Positions 27,949-36,785 of a stretch of DNA of 64,000 nucleotides are shown piece after piece. Origin of the DNA: Corynebacterium callunae DSM 20147. GTDB lineage: Bacteria; Actinomycetota; Actinomycetes; Mycobacteriales; Mycobacteriaceae. Where the stretch lies: contig NC_020506.1 of the NCBI RefSeq assembly GCF_000344785.1, positions 868,001-932,000 of the forward strand, in the 5' to 3' direction. Positions within the stretch are counted from its first letter, which is position 1. Each line of letters opens with the position of its first letter. The notes under the pieces were generated by a model. That model worked only from the letters and a program-made list of their open reading frames with translations. It ran no database searches and was not told the origin of the DNA. The position numbers were made by a program, and so were the translations under genes.

Positions 27949-28536
27949 ATGAGCCAGGACCCGCTGGGAATCATCACTGATGTGGTGGAAACACGTAGCC
28001 CACTTCCCGATGTTGAACCAGATCCGGAGTATTTAAAGGCCACCGAGCAGGAGTTCGTACAGTCCTCTCAACGTCGCGCGCTAGTGGTATTGGTGCGGGA
28101 TCATGCTCCAGAAGGTGATGAAACAGGACGATTGGTTTCTGAGCTGCTTGTTGAATCTGGATTTAACGTCGATGCAGTAGTACAGGTTCGTTCCAAGAAG
28201 TCTGAGATTCGTCAGGCTATTGAAACTGCCGTGGTTGGTGGCGCAGATCTAGTCTTGACCATCGGCGGTGTCGGAGTTGGTCCGCGAGATAAAACTCCAG
28301 AAGCTACCAAATCTATTTTGGATCAGTCTTTGCCTGGTATTGCACAGTCTCTGCGGTCTTCTGGAATGGCCTGCGGTGCGGTAGATGCTTGTGTCTCTCG
28401 CGGTATTTCCGGCATCTCTGGATCAACTGTCGTGGTGAACCTGGCACCTTCACGTTCTGCAATTCGTGATGGAATGGCTACTTTGACGCCATTGGTTCAT
28501 TTTGTGGTTGATCAGTTGCGTACTTCTATTGTTTAG
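27949..28536 (+). CDS. moaB2: MogA/MoaB-family molybdopterin-binding-domain protein
   Basis: 195 residues; residues about 40-190 form a MoCF-binding domain, after a tail of about 40 residues. The adenylation motif TxGGTG is altered to TIGGVG (Val108), while the following GPRDKTPEAT is kept. The C-terminal LPGNP-like turn is replaced by SGISGSTVVVNLAPS. Synteny with mycobacterial moaB2 after pepD is exact, but activity in cofactor synthesis is doubtful. The window has no other molybdopterin genes except the degenerate moeA. Confidence 0.82.
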   Translation: MSQDPLGIITDVVETRSPLPDVEPDPEYLKATEQEFVQSSQRRALVVLVRDHAPEGDETGRLVSELLVESGFNVDAVVQVRSKKSEIRQAIETAVVGGADLVLTIGGVGVGPRDKTPEATKSILDQSLPGIAQSLRSSGMACGAVDACVSRGISGISGSTVVVNLAPSRSAIRDGMATLTPLVHFVVDQLRTSIV

Positions 28537-28554
28537 GCGGTGAGAGTTGTGGGA

Positions 28555-28731
28555 ATGCAACGTCGTCGAGCTTTTCGTCCTTCACCGGTGGAGTATGACC
28601 GCACCGCTGATAAACCAGCGGTGGAGTCGACCAATGAGGAAGAACGCGAAGTTAATCTTGACCCTGAACAAGTAGAGCAGGTTAGTGGGGATGAGTTCTG
28701 GAAAGAACAATTGCCTCCGCACTATAGTTAG
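28555..28731 (+). CDS. Small acidic hypothetical protein downstream of moaB2
   Basis: 58 residues (MQRRRAFRPSPVEYDR...): a basic head, then an acidic stretch EEEREVNLDPEQVEQ, no membrane segment. Not recognised. It begins 18 nt after moaB2 with GAGAG 8 nt upstream; a GTG at 28540 is an alternative start. A bidirectional terminator follows within 6 nt. The C. glutamicum chromosome has a small gene at the same place, which supports it being real (from memory). Confidence 0.6.
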   Translation: MQRRRAFRPSPVEYDRTADKPAVESTNEEEREVNLDPEQVEQVSGDEFWKEQLPPHYS

Positions 28732-28736
28732 CATGC

Positions 28737-28770
28737 AAAAAGCGCCGTGAATTTCTTCACGGCGCTTTTT
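28737..28770. terminator. Bidirectional terminator between moaB2 unit and mscL
   Basis: Perfect stem AAAAAGCGCCGTGA / TCACGGCGCTTTTT with a 6-nt loop, giving T runs on both strands between convergent genes. Confidence 0.92.
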
Positions 28771-28780
28771 ATGTCTCTAA

Positions 28781-29194
28781 TTACTGAAGACGCTTCTGCT
28801 CCTGGAGCAGGTCGCGGATTTCGGTAAGTAGGGAAGCCTCGATGGAAGCTGGTGCTTCTTCGTCTTCCTCTTCAACGCCCTTGCGCTTAGCAAGTGCTTC
28901 GTTGAGCTTGTTCATTGGAGCAATCAGGATGAAGTAAACGATTGCTGCGATGATCAGGAAGTTGATGATAGCGGTGATAACGGCACCGAAGTCAACAAAG
29001 GTAGCAGCGTTGCCGGAGCGGATCTGGAAGCCCAAACCGCCAACCTCGGTGCTGCCAACGGATGCAATCAAAGGATTGATGATGTTGGTGGAGAAAGCGG
29101 TAACGATTGCGGTAAAGGCAGAACCGATAACCACAGCGACGGCAAGTTCAATGACATTTCCGCGGAGAATGAAGTCTCTAAAACCTTTAAGCAT
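28781..29194 (-). CDS. mscL: Large-conductance mechanosensitive channel
   Basis: Releases solutes on hypo-osmotic shock. 137 residues: MLKGFRDFILRGNVIELAVAV is the MscL N-terminal/TM1 signature, TM2 is FLIIAAIVYFILIAP, and the cytoplasmic helix ends with LLTEIRDLLQEQ. The start 29194 is chosen because it matches the family start and AGGAG lies 8 nt upstream; the longer reading frame adds 13 unlikely residues. Confidence 0.96.
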   Translation of the reverse strand: MLKGFRDFILRGNVIELAVAVVIGSAFTAIVTAFSTNIINPLIASVGSTEVGGLGFQIRSGNAATFVDFGAVITAIINFLIIAAIVYFILIAPMNKLNEALAKRKGVEEEDEEAPASIEASLLTEIRDLLQEQKRLQ

Positions 29195-29278
29195 GATGGA
29201 TACTCCTGTTTTTGTTGAGTACTTAAGTGACAAATGAACTGTATCGAAGATATTCCATTTTGGGCAGGTTTATTAATA

Positions 29279-29914
29279 TCAGCTCGCTCTTTCGCCGCTG
29301 AGAACCACGGCGAGTGGGGAAGTGAGTGAAGTAGCTGCAACTTCTTCGGCAATGGATTTTGGCAAAGCGATCAAAATCGTTGCGGGATCTTGGTCGCTCA
29401 CTAAGATTACCTTTCCACCTGCTGCGATGGTGTGTGCTTTGCCACTTATTGGATCCTGGGAAACTACTGAAATTGTGTCTCCATGGTGAAGTAAGGGGAT
29501 AACGGAGGGGTCTGCAAGTTTGAGGGGAACCATGTTGACTTCCTCCTCAGGAAAATTATTTGTGACATTGCCCACAAATGAATTAATGAGGTCCGTACCC
29601 AGGAATCTGGGAGTAGTGGCAATCTCTCCGGAGCTAAGGCTAGAGGCTGCTATCAAACCGATGGCATGCGTTGGATCGCTAAGCGCATTTTGGGGCACTA
29701 GAGCATCTGGAATCGCCGCCAATCCTACATCTGCTGCGGTAATTTCAGTCCCGGCTGGCACATCACGTTGCATGACTACTACCTGGGGATCTGAGGAGAG
29801 CATTGATTGGGTGCCCAAGAGTGCAGCTGTTGCAAATAATAAGGCTGCTAAAAATCGTCTAATAAATAAGGTGCGACGCCACCCGGGAGTGGTGAGAATA
29901 TTTTTTAAGTCCAT
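29279..29914 (-). CDS. SAF-domain secreted/anchored protein
   Basis: 211 residues. One hydrophobic helix (about 20-38, FLAALLFATAALLGTQS) is followed by a SAF domain (residues about 45-105: VVVMQRDVPAGTEITAADVGL...). Such domains occur in CpaB/FlgA pilus or flagellar chaperones, but no pilus genes are nearby. It follows fthC by 15 nt and is probably cotranscribed. Function unknown. Confidence 0.75.
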   Translation of the reverse strand: MDLKNILTTPGWRRTLFIRRFLAALLFATAALLGTQSMLSSDPQVVVMQRDVPAGTEITAADVGLAAIPDALVPQNALSDPTHAIGLIAASSLSSGEIATTPRFLGTDLINSFVGNVTNNFPEEEVNMVPLKLADPSVIPLLHHGDTISVVSQDPISGKAHTIAAGGKVILVSDQDPATILIALPKSIAEEVAATSLTSPLAVVLSGERAS

Positions 29915-29929
29915 ACTTATTTGGACTGT

Positions 29930-30505
29930 CTAAAAGGCTCCTAGGTTCCGAATCCCAGCGGGGGTAATGATTACGTGGACGGCACGATCATGTTCTTCAA
30001 CGGGGATGTCATCGCGAATTTCTCCACTAAAGAGGAGAGTAACAACTTCAGCCTTGACTCCGGTAGCAAGAGCGCGATCATAAAAACCGCCACCTTTGCC
30101 CATGCGGATGCCAGTGGGGGTAGTCGCCAGTGCGGGGGCAATGATTACATCGCAAAAGTTCAATGCTTCGGGGCCAAGCCGCGTGCCGGTGGGCTCGAGA
30201 ATGCCAAAAGCTCCGGGGCTCAATTTGGAAGGACCCTCATAAAGCGCCCAATCCAAACGCCTATCGGAGAGGGAGACTGGCAGGATTAGGGCGGAAATTC
30301 GCGCGTGGACTGCGTCGATAAGCAAATTACCACCGGGCTCGATGGAGTTAGGCACATATGCTGCCACCCGTTTTGGCCGCTTAGCGGTCAAATAGTGAGT
30401 GAGATTTGCAAGGAGCATTTCATTTTCTTTGGCGCGGTTCATAGGATTCATGCCAACGCGATTTTTGAGCAATTGGGCGCGCAGCTCTTGTTTGGACTGG
30501 CTCAT
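29930..30505 (-). CDS. fthC: 5-formyltetrahydrofolate cyclo-ligase
   Basis: Converts 5-formyl-THF to 5,10-methenyl-THF with ATP. The 191-residue protein has the basic N-terminal KQELRAQLLKNR, the central LSPGAFGILEPTG, and the nucleotide-binding TPTGIRMGKGGGFYDRAL. The ATG at 30505 (MSQSKQEL) is preferred over far-upstream alternatives that would run into the galU promoter. Divergent from galU, as in Mycobacterium. Confidence 0.92.
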   Translation of the reverse strand: MSQSKQELRAQLLKNRVGMNPMNRAKENEMLLANLTHYLTAKRPKRVAAYVPNSIEPGGNLLIDAVHARISALILPVSLSDRRLDWALYEGPSKLSPGAFGILEPTGTRLGPEALNFCDVIIAPALATTPTGIRMGKGGGFYDRALATGVKAEVVTLLFSGEIRDDIPVEEHDRAVHVIITPAGIRNLGAF

Positions 30506-30564
30506 ACTCACAAGGATATCCCTTATTTTCGGAGGGGCACGCCTAAGCTCAATTGCGCTGCGGG

Positions 30565-30570
30565 TACTGT
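30565..30570 (+). promoter_or_regulatory. Putative -10 box for leaderless galU
   Basis: TACTGT ends 7 nt before the galU ATG; no ribosome site is present, so the transcript likely begins at the ATG. Confidence 0.5.
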
Positions 30571-30577
30571 TGTCTGC

Positions 30578-31513
30578 ATGAGTTTGCCTATCGATGAGCA
30601 CGTCAACGCAGTCAAAACCGTTGTGGTGCCAGCTGCGGGAATGGGAACCCGATTCCTGCCGGCTACAAAAACCGTGCCCAAGGAGCTGCTTCCGGTTGTT
30701 GATACCCCCGGTATTGAACTAATCGCCGAAGAAGCCGCAGAGCTCGGGGCAACCCGCCTCGCGATTATTACTGCACCCAATAAAGCGGGTGTCATGGCGC
30801 ATTTTGATAGTTTTCCAGATTTGGAAGCAACCCTTGCAGAGCGCGGAAAAACTGCGCAGGTCCAGAAAGTTCGCAGAGCTGCCGAGCTTATCAAGGCAGT
30901 TCCGGTAACTCAGGACAAGCCTTTGGGCTTGGGCCATGCTGTTGGTCTGGCGGAGTCCATTTTGGATGATGATGAAGATGTCGTCGCTGTAATGCTGCCC
31001 GATGACCTGGTTCTTCCTACCGGCGTGATGGGTCGTATGGCACAGGTGCGCGCAGAATTCGGTGGCTCGGTATTGTGTGCCGTAGAGGTTGCTGAGGATG
31101 AAGTAAGCAATTACGGCATCTTTGAAATTGAGGCCGATACCGCTGAAGATGATGTGAAAAAGGTCAAGGGCATGGTGGAAAAACCCGCTATGGCCGATGC
31201 CCCCTCTCGTTTTGCGGCTACCGGTCGCTACCTGCTTGATCGCCAGATTTTTGACGCCCTGCGTCGCATTACCCCCGGGTCCGGCGGCGAGCTGCAGCTC
31301 ACCGATGCTATAGATTTGCTTATCGACGAAGGACACCCCGTGCATATCGTGGTGCATAAGGGCAAGCGCCACGATTTGGGTAACCCTGGTGGATATATTC
31401 CAGCCTGTGTTGATTTTGGATTGTCTCATCCGGTTTATGGTGCGCATTTGAAGCGAGCCATTAAGCAGATTTTGGCGGAGCATGAGGCAAACGACGTTTC
31501 TGACGTAAAATAG
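30578..31513 (+). CDS. galU: UTP-glucose-1-phosphate uridylyltransferase
   Basis: Makes UDP-glucose for trehalose, glycogen and envelope polysaccharides. 311 residues, with the nucleotide-binding VVPAAGMGTRFLPATKTVPKELLPVVDTP and the sugar-binding motif GMVEKP. The reading frame stays open far upstream, but the protein family starts at MSLPIDEHVNAVKT and a -10 box lies 7 nt before it. Heads the rightward galU-moeA-rimJ group. Confidence 0.96.
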   Translation: MSLPIDEHVNAVKTVVVPAAGMGTRFLPATKTVPKELLPVVDTPGIELIAEEAAELGATRLAIITAPNKAGVMAHFDSFPDLEATLAERGKTAQVQKVRRAAELIKAVPVTQDKPLGLGHAVGLAESILDDDEDVVAVMLPDDLVLPTGVMGRMAQVRAEFGGSVLCAVEVAEDEVSNYGIFEIEADTAEDDVKKVKGMVEKPAMADAPSRFAATGRYLLDRQIFDALRRITPGSGGELQLTDAIDLLIDEGHPVHIVVHKGKRHDLGNPGGYIPACVDFGLSHPVYGAHLKRAIKQILAEHEANDVSDVK

Positions 31514-31540
31514 CTGCCTGTTCCGTTAAGGAGGACCGTA

Positions 31541-32800
31541 GTGCGATCAGTCGAACAACAGCTTTCCATTGTCACCCAGGCAGCGGTGGCACCTGAACCT
31601 GTGCGAATTGCCATTGCTGAGGCATTGGGCTTGATGTGCGCAGAAGAAGTTCAGGCAACCCGTGCGCTGCCAGGTTTTGCTCAAGCAGCGATTGATGGAT
31701 ACGCGGTCCGAGCTGTAGATGTGGGCGGTGAAAAATCGCTCAGCCGCGAGCTGCCAGTAGCCCCACCGGAGAAATCTCTGCCGGTGGTGGGTGAAGTTGC
31801 CGCGGGCTCTCAACAGCCTTTGCGCTTGCAGCCTAAACAAGCCGTGCGGGTGCAAACTGGTGCGCCTTTACCCATGCTTGCCGATGCCGTTTTGCCAATG
31901 GCATGGTCTGATCGCGGCTCCAAGAGAGTTACCGCGCAGCGTCCGGTTCGCTCTGGCGAATTTGTGCGTAAAGAAGGCGATGATATTCAGCCAGGCGATA
32001 TCGCCGTAAGTTCCGGAGCAATCTTGGGTCCTTCCCACATTGGCTTATTGGCTGCTGTGGGCCGTTCCAAGGTGTTAGTTTATCCGCGTCCCCGTATGTC
32101 GGTTATCTCTGTTGGTGCTGAGCTGGTTGATATTGATCGCCAGCCAGGACTTGGCCAAGTCTTTGACGTAAATTCTTATTCCCTCGCTGCTGCAGGTAGG
32201 GAAGCGGGTGCCGATGTTTATCGTTATGGCATCGCAGCCGGCGAACCACGCCGCATTAAAGAAATTATCGAGTCCCAGCTGCTGCGCGCTGAGGTAATTG
32301 TGATCACCGGTGCAGTCGGTGGAGCGGGCTCTGAAGGTGTGCGCGAAGTACTGCGTGAACTTGGAGAAATTGATACCGAACGCGTAGCCATGCATCCAGG
32401 TTCCGTCCAGGGATTTGGTCTGCTGGGGGAAAATAAGATTCCTTGTTTCCTGCTGCCCGCTAATCCTGTTGCCTCCCTGGTGATTTTTGAGACCTTTGTA
32501 CGTCCTTTGATCCGTATTAGCTTGGGCAAGAGCAATCCCACGCGCCGGGTGGTGCGAGCACGTGCGCTTAATCATGTGGCTTCAGTTGCTGGCCGTAAGG
32601 GATTTATCCGTTCCCGCTTGATGCGCGATGCCCAAACTCAGGATTATTTGGTGGAAGCTTTGGGCGGCGCTACCGGTGCTCCTTCGCACCTCTTGGCTGG
32701 TTTGGCCGAGGCTAATGCCATGATCCGCATTCCAGAGGAAGTTACTGAAATCCGTCCTGGCGATGTGGTTGATGTGATCTTCTTGGCGCAGGGTAGATAA
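31541..32800 (+). CDS. glp: MoeA/gephyrin-like protein (Glp type), catalytic motifs degenerate
   Basis: 419 residues with the MoeA fold order, beginning at GTG 31541 with AGGAGG 8 nt upstream. Key molybdenum-insertase motifs are altered: SAMDGYA is AAIDGYA, TGDEL is VGAEL (Ala193), GGVSVGDYD is GAVGGAGSEG (257-266), and LPGNP is LPANP. In C. glutamicum the homologue in a galU/rimJ context has been described as Glp, a gephyrin-like protein that binds FtsZ and the membrane receptor Glpr to coordinate division (from memory). The altered motifs and neighbours favour that role over cofactor synthesis. moeA is the conservative name. Confidence 0.82.
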   Translation: MRSVEQQLSIVTQAAVAPEPVRIAIAEALGLMCAEEVQATRALPGFAQAAIDGYAVRAVDVGGEKSLSRELPVAPPEKSLPVVGEVAAGSQQPLRLQPKQAVRVQTGAPLPMLADAVLPMAWSDRGSKRVTAQRPVRSGEFVRKEGDDIQPGDIAVSSGAILGPSHIGLLAAVGRSKVLVYPRPRMSVISVGAELVDIDRQPGLGQVFDVNSYSLAAAGREAGADVYRYGIAAGEPRRIKEIIESQLLRAEVIVITGAVGGAGSEGVREVLRELGEIDTERVAMHPGSVQGFGLLGENKIPCFLLPANPVASLVIFETFVRPLIRISLGKSNPTRRVVRARALNHVASVAGRKGFIRSRLMRDAQTQDYLVEALGGATGAPSHLLAGLAEANAMIRIPEEVTEIRPGDVVDVIFLAQGR

Positions 32801-32802
32801 GC

Positions 32803-33468
32803 GTGGTCGAGGTGTTAACACAGCGAGCTGTGCACCATAGACATCCGGGGTGGCCCGAGATAACTCCCACCGTCACTTTATTAAATGGTGGGAGGCTAAG
32901 GCTGCGGCCTTTAAAGCGTCGCGATTTCCGAGCCTGGTCGGATCTACGGATGAAGGATATGGAGTTTCTCAAACCCGTGGAGCCCACCGTGCCCAGTACG
33001 TGGAGCGAGGCGCATTCGCGTTTGGCTTGGTGGGATAATGTGAGTTATTTGCTTAAGGCAGCCCGTCAAGGTTCGGTTGTGCCCATGGTTATCGAGCTTG
33101 ATGGTCGTTTTATCGGGCAGTTGACCATCGGAAATATTCAGCACGGAGGCATTTCTGATGCCTGGATCGGCTATTGGGTTTACAGCGGAGTAACCGGGCG
33201 GGGAGTGGCCAGCGCGGCCTGCGCGCTGGGCGTTGACCACGCTTTTCGACGCATCGGTCTGCACCGTTTAACCGCCACTTATTTACCCAGCAACCCGGCT
33301 TCGGGGCGCGTTTTAGCCCATAGTGGATTCCGCGAGGAAGGCTTTTTGAAGCGTAATCTACATATTGATGGGAAATGGATGGATCATCATTTTGTGGCAA
33401 TTTTAGCCGATGATTTTTCTACCACTGCGGTGGAAAGATTAATCCTTGATGGCCGTTTATTGCGCTAA
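32803..33468 (+). CDS. rimJ: GNAT acetyltransferase, RimJ/RimL type
   Basis: 221 residues with a GNAT fold: RLRLRPLKRRD at the start of the domain, the acetyl-CoA loop region GVTGRGVASAACALGVDHAF, and the conserved HRLTATYLPSNPASGRVL ending with GFREEGFLKRNL. Probably acetylates protein N-termini; the ribosomal S5 role of E. coli RimJ is not proven here. GTG start 2 nt after the moeA stop; alternative GTG at 32812. Conserved between moeA and glpR homologues in Mycobacterium. Confidence 0.85.
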   Translation: MVEVLTQRAVHHRHPGWPEITPTVTLLNGGRLRLRPLKRRDFRAWSDLRMKDMEFLKPVEPTVPSTWSEAHSRLAWWDNVSYLLKAARQGSVVPMVIELDGRFIGQLTIGNIQHGGISDAWIGYWVYSGVTGRGVASAACALGVDHAFRRIGLHRLTATYLPSNPASGRVLAHSGFREEGFLKRNLHIDGKWMDHHFVAILADDFSTTAVERLILDGRLLR

Positions 33469-33560
33469 ACCCGGCGTGGCAGTCCTTAGGGTTCCTTGTG
33501 AAAGGTTAACCTCGTTACAGTTTTAACTCGCACCCGTCTCGGAAGGTTAGGTGCTTTAAA

Positions 33561-34484
33561 GTGTCCGGATTCTTGGTAATCGGCCTTATTGTTGTGGTGT
33601 GGCTCGTTGTGCTCGCACCGCTTGTTTTGCGTACCCAAAAGCCAATCTCCAAAGCTGGAGAAGCCTTTGATGATACCCGCGTGATTTTGGAGGGTGGCAG
33701 TAATGTGCCAGCCCGACGACGTCCACGTCTGACGCAAGATACTGCCTCGGAAGAGGTGGACACCGCAGAAGATGATGAGGACTATGAAATTGTAGATTCT
33801 CCAAGCATCTTCAAGCACCGCAAGGAAGAGCCTGAAGAGGTGGAAGAACCTGTCGAGGAAGTCATCGAAATGCTCGATGAAGAGTGGGATGATGACCTCG
33901 ATGACGCTTATACCTCTCCGCTAGACCATATGCACCCTGCTGCACGTGCACGTGCCCTCGAGGAATACCAATCCGAGGAAAAGCTGGAAGAGGATCTCCA
34001 GGACACAGATGTTTCTGCAGAGTTGACTCAAGAGGATGTAGAGTTCGCCGAACGTCGCCGAGGACGTGGCTACTATGATCCCCAAGCTGATCGGGAATTT
34101 GCACAGTCCCAATATGCGCGCCGTCAAAGGACGTTGTTGGGCCTTAGCGCTGTAGTTGTAATCAGCGTCATCCTGGGCTTTGTTGTGGGTGGCTGGCTGT
34201 GGGCACTGCCTGTTGTTTCCCTTGCTATGACTGCTTTGTACCTCACCGCTTTGCGGAGCCAGGTGCGTGCAGAAAATGAGCTGCGTGCGCGTCGAATCCG
34301 TCGTCTGCGCCGTTCGCGAATGGGCGTGCGTCATTCTGAGGACCTGCCTTCTCGTTTGCGTCGTCCTGGTGCAGTGGTACTTGAACTTGATGATGAATCC
34401 CCAGATTTTGAGAATCTGCCAACTCTGCTGCAGGTTGAAGAAGAATATCCAGCACCACGCTCTATTAACCGTCGCGTAAGTTAA
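33561..34484 (+). CDS. glpR: Glpr-like membrane protein (Glp receptor type)
   Basis: 307 residues. One N-terminal helix (3-22, LVIGLIVVVWLVVLAPLVLR), a long acidic disordered region (about 60-165, many Glu/Asp) and two adjacent helices (about 193-233, LGLSAVVVISVILGFVVGGW and ALPVVSLAMTALYLTAL) are followed by an Arg-rich stretch and an acidic end. Position after galU-moeA-rimJ matches the corynebacterial Glp receptor and mycobacterial Rv0996. The GTG start has AGGTG 7 nt upstream. Confidence 0.75.
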   Translation: MSGFLVIGLIVVVWLVVLAPLVLRTQKPISKAGEAFDDTRVILEGGSNVPARRRPRLTQDTASEEVDTAEDDEDYEIVDSPSIFKHRKEEPEEVEEPVEEVIEMLDEEWDDDLDDAYTSPLDHMHPAARARALEEYQSEEKLEEDLQDTDVSAELTQEDVEFAERRRGRGYYDPQADREFAQSQYARRQRTLLGLSAVVVISVILGFVVGGWLWALPVVSLAMTALYLTALRSQVRAENELRARRIRRLRRSRMGVRHSEDLPSRLRRPGAVVLELDDESPDFENLPTLLQVEEEYPAPRSINRRVS

Positions 34485-34534
34485 ATCTGTCCTGAACTAA
34501 GTCTCTGTTTGAAAGCTGGGGTAGTCTGTCACAC

Positions 34535-34942
34535 ATGGATAAACCAGTCGTGAGGGATGCAGCCCTGCTGATTTTTCGCGCTGTGCTTGGCGTTATTTTT
34601 GTGGCTCATGGGTGGGAAAAGCTCTTTATTGCCGGGATAACCAAGACCACAGGACAATTTTCTGCATGGGGCGTTCCACAACCAAAGCTATCTGCATGGA
34701 TCACCGCCATCGCCGAATTGCTGGGTGGGGGATTGCTAGTGGTGGGTTTGCTTACCACCTTTGTGGCAGGCGCAATGGCTTTGCTTATTGCCGCTGCAAT
34801 GTATTTTGTGCACCTGGATGCGGGATTTTTTATTAGCGAAGGCGGCATTGAATATCCTTTGCTGCTGGTGGTCTCCCTTTTGATGATTGTGGTCTTCGGA
34901 TCCGGACGCGCCAGCGTTGATGGGGTCTTAACCCGTGGTTGA
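34535..34942 (+). CDS. DoxX-family membrane protein
   Basis: 135 residues with four hydrophobic helices. LLIFRAVLGVIFVAHGWEKLF and AELLGGGLLVVGLLT are typical DoxX features. Members often work in redox or thiosulfate:quinone systems, but the partner is unknown here. Overlaps the next gene by 8 nt. Confidence 0.85.
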   Translation: MDKPVVRDAALLIFRAVLGVIFVAHGWEKLFIAGITKTTGQFSAWGVPQPKLSAWITAIAELLGGGLLVVGLLTTFVAGAMALLIAAAMYFVHLDAGFFISEGGIEYPLLLVVSLLMIVVFGSGRASVDGVLTRG

Positions 34943-35600
34943 CTGTAGTTCCATTCAGGCAGCTCTTTCCGCCCGACTTGATGGTGAACCTGCAGGTATT
35001 GAGGATGAGATTATTGATGCTCACCTTGCCAACTGTGAAGACTGCCGAAACTTCTATGATCAGGCAGCACAGCTCAACCGCTTAATTAACTTTTGTGCCG
35101 TTCCACCGCCTGTCACCCCGAATCTTTCGGAGATTATTTTGGCGGAGGTGGAGCCTGCTTGGCGGCGCCATGCCAACGCCCGCGTTGTATGGTCAATTCT
35201 CTCGCGCACCGCGCTGGTGGTTTTGGCACTCTTGTACCTCGCCTGGGGCATTAATATGCTCGGCGAGGCGACGTCGATAAGCATTCAAGAAGACCCACTG
35301 AGCTCGCGCCTGATTGCAGAGGGGGCTGCCCTGCGCATTGGTTTGGCAGCTGGGCTGGGCTTTGCGGCGTGGAAACCGCAAATTATCGGCGGTCTTTTGC
35401 CGGTGGTGGCCACCATGTGGACCTTCAGCATGGGCTTTGCGGCGCAGGATCTGGTTTTTGGACGCGCTGATTATGAAACCCTTTCCGCGTTGGGATTGCT
35501 CTTTATCTCTACCGCGGTGCTTTTTGCTGCTTGGATAAATTCGCTGGGTAATGGGGCATTGCGGCGTACTTGGCGCTCAATTAACGCCACTCCTGCTTAA
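34935..35600 (+). CDS. Membrane protein with N-terminal zinc-finger (zf-HC2, anti-sigma-like)
   Basis: 221 residues. The N-terminus has the Hx3CxxC motif HLANCEDC plus an upstream Cys4, as in zinc-binding anti-sigma factors (ZAS/zf-HC2). About four membrane helices follow (from residue 85). No ECF sigma gene is adjacent, so an anti-sigma role is unproven; it may be an orphan sensor. GTG start within the doxX 3' end suggests coupling. Confidence 0.75.
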   Translation: MVDCSSIQAALSARLDGEPAGIEDEIIDAHLANCEDCRNFYDQAAQLNRLINFCAVPPPVTPNLSEIILAEVEPAWRRHANARVVWSILSRTALVVLALLYLAWGINMLGEATSISIQEDPLSSRLIAEGAALRIGLAAGLGFAAWKPQIIGGLLPVVATMWTFSMGFAAQDLVFGRADYETLSALGLLFISTAVLFAAWINSLGNGALRRTWRSINATPA

Positions 35601-35621
35601 ATAACCCCTAAGCTGGGCGCT

Positions 35622-36785
35622 ATGAGCTTTGCAGAACACGCAATTATCTGGCAGGTTTATCCGCTCGGCGCCGTTGGTGCGCCCATTCGCCCGGCAGCCC
35701 CGGAGCCCCTGGAACATCGCCTGCCCACGCTTGAAAAGTGGCTGGACTATGTGGTGGAGCTGGGCTGTAATGTGCTGTTGCTCGGCCCAGTTTTTGAGGC
35801 GCTGAGTCACGGTTATGACACCCTAGATTTTTATCGTGTTGACCCACGCCTCGGCGATCAGGGAGATATGACGTCGCTGCTAGATGCAGCGCAGCAGCGT
35901 GGCATCGGGGTGCTTTTCGACGGAGTGTTTAACCATGTCTCCAGCTCTTCTAAATATGCTCAGTTGACCACTGGCAATTCCTTTGAAGGCCATGAGGCTC
36001 TGGCCGAACTTGATCACGAAAACCCCGAGGTAGTTGAACTAGTGGTGGATGTGATGAACTACTGGCTCGATCGTGGCATTGCGGGTTGGCGTCTCGATGC
36101 CGTTTATGCCACCAGCCCCAAATTTTGGGCCCAGGTAATTCCACGGGTGAAGCAACGCCATCCTGACGCTTGGATTATGGGGGAGATGATCCACGGCGAT
36201 TATGTGGCTTTTAGAGCAGAATCTGGCATTGATTCCATTACCCAATATGAACTGTGGAAGGCCATTTGGAGCAGCATCAAAGAAAATAATTTCTTTGAAT
36301 TGGAATGGACATTGGGCCGCCATAATGAGTTCTTAGAATCCTTCGTGCCCCAAACTTTTATTGGCAACCACGATGTCACCAGAATTGCCTCACAGCTTGG
36401 CCAAGAAAGAGCAGTGCTGGCAGCAGCAATCTTGTTCACCGTTGGGGGTACGCCAAGTATTTATTATGGTGATGAACAAGGCTTCAGTGGGGTGAAAGAA
36501 GAAAGGGAAGCGGGCGATGATGCTGTGCGCCCACCCCTTCCGGAGGAGCTATCGCCACTTGGTAAGTGGATTGAGGATAGCTATAAGGCGCTAATTTCGC
36601 TGCGCCGCCAACATCCTTGGCTGCACCATGCTCGCACTGAGATTCAGGAGATTGAAAACCAAAAGCTCACCTACCGAGCAGTGGCAGATGAGCAGTGGAT
36701 TGAGGTGCAGCTAGATATTGAGCATCCCTCGGTCCGCATTAGTGATGCAGCAGGTACTGAGCTTTTTAGTTTTAGCGCCAGCTAG
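35622..36785 (+). CDS. GH13 alpha-amylase-family glycosidase
   Basis: 387 residues, a compact catalytic barrel without signal peptide, so cytoplasmic. The three catalytic acids are visible: Asp159 (GWRLDAVY), Glu188 (IMGEMIHGD) and Asp251 (GNHDVTRI), plus DGVFNHV. The short C-terminal domain and missing calcium-loop features suggest action on small alpha-glucosides or trehalose-type sugars, not starch. The stop overlaps the convergent pmt gene by 14 bp. Confidence 0.87.
   Translation: MSFAEHAIIWQVYPLGAVGAPIRPAAPEPLEHRLPTLEKWLDYVVELGCNVLLLGPVFEALSHGYDTLDFYRVDPRLGDQGDMTSLLDAAQQRGIGVLFDGVFNHVSSSSKYAQLTTGNSFEGHEALAELDHENPEVVELVVDVMNYWLDRGIAGWRLDAVYATSPKFWAQVIPRVKQRHPDAWIMGEMIHGDYVAFRAESGIDSITQYELWKAIWSSIKENNFFELEWTLGRHNEFLESFVPQTFIGNHDVTRIASQLGQERAVLAAAILFTVGGTPSIYYGDEQGFSGVKEEREAGDDAVRPPLPEELSPLGKWIEDSYKALISLRRQHPWLHHARTEIQEIENQKLTYRAVADEQWIEVQLDIEHPSVRISDAAGTELFSFSAS

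Noticed and set aside
30719..31483. 254-residue open frame antisense to galU
   Set aside because: It lies wholly within a well-conserved gene on the opposite strand, has no ribosome site, and its residues resemble no protein family; a codon-bias shadow.
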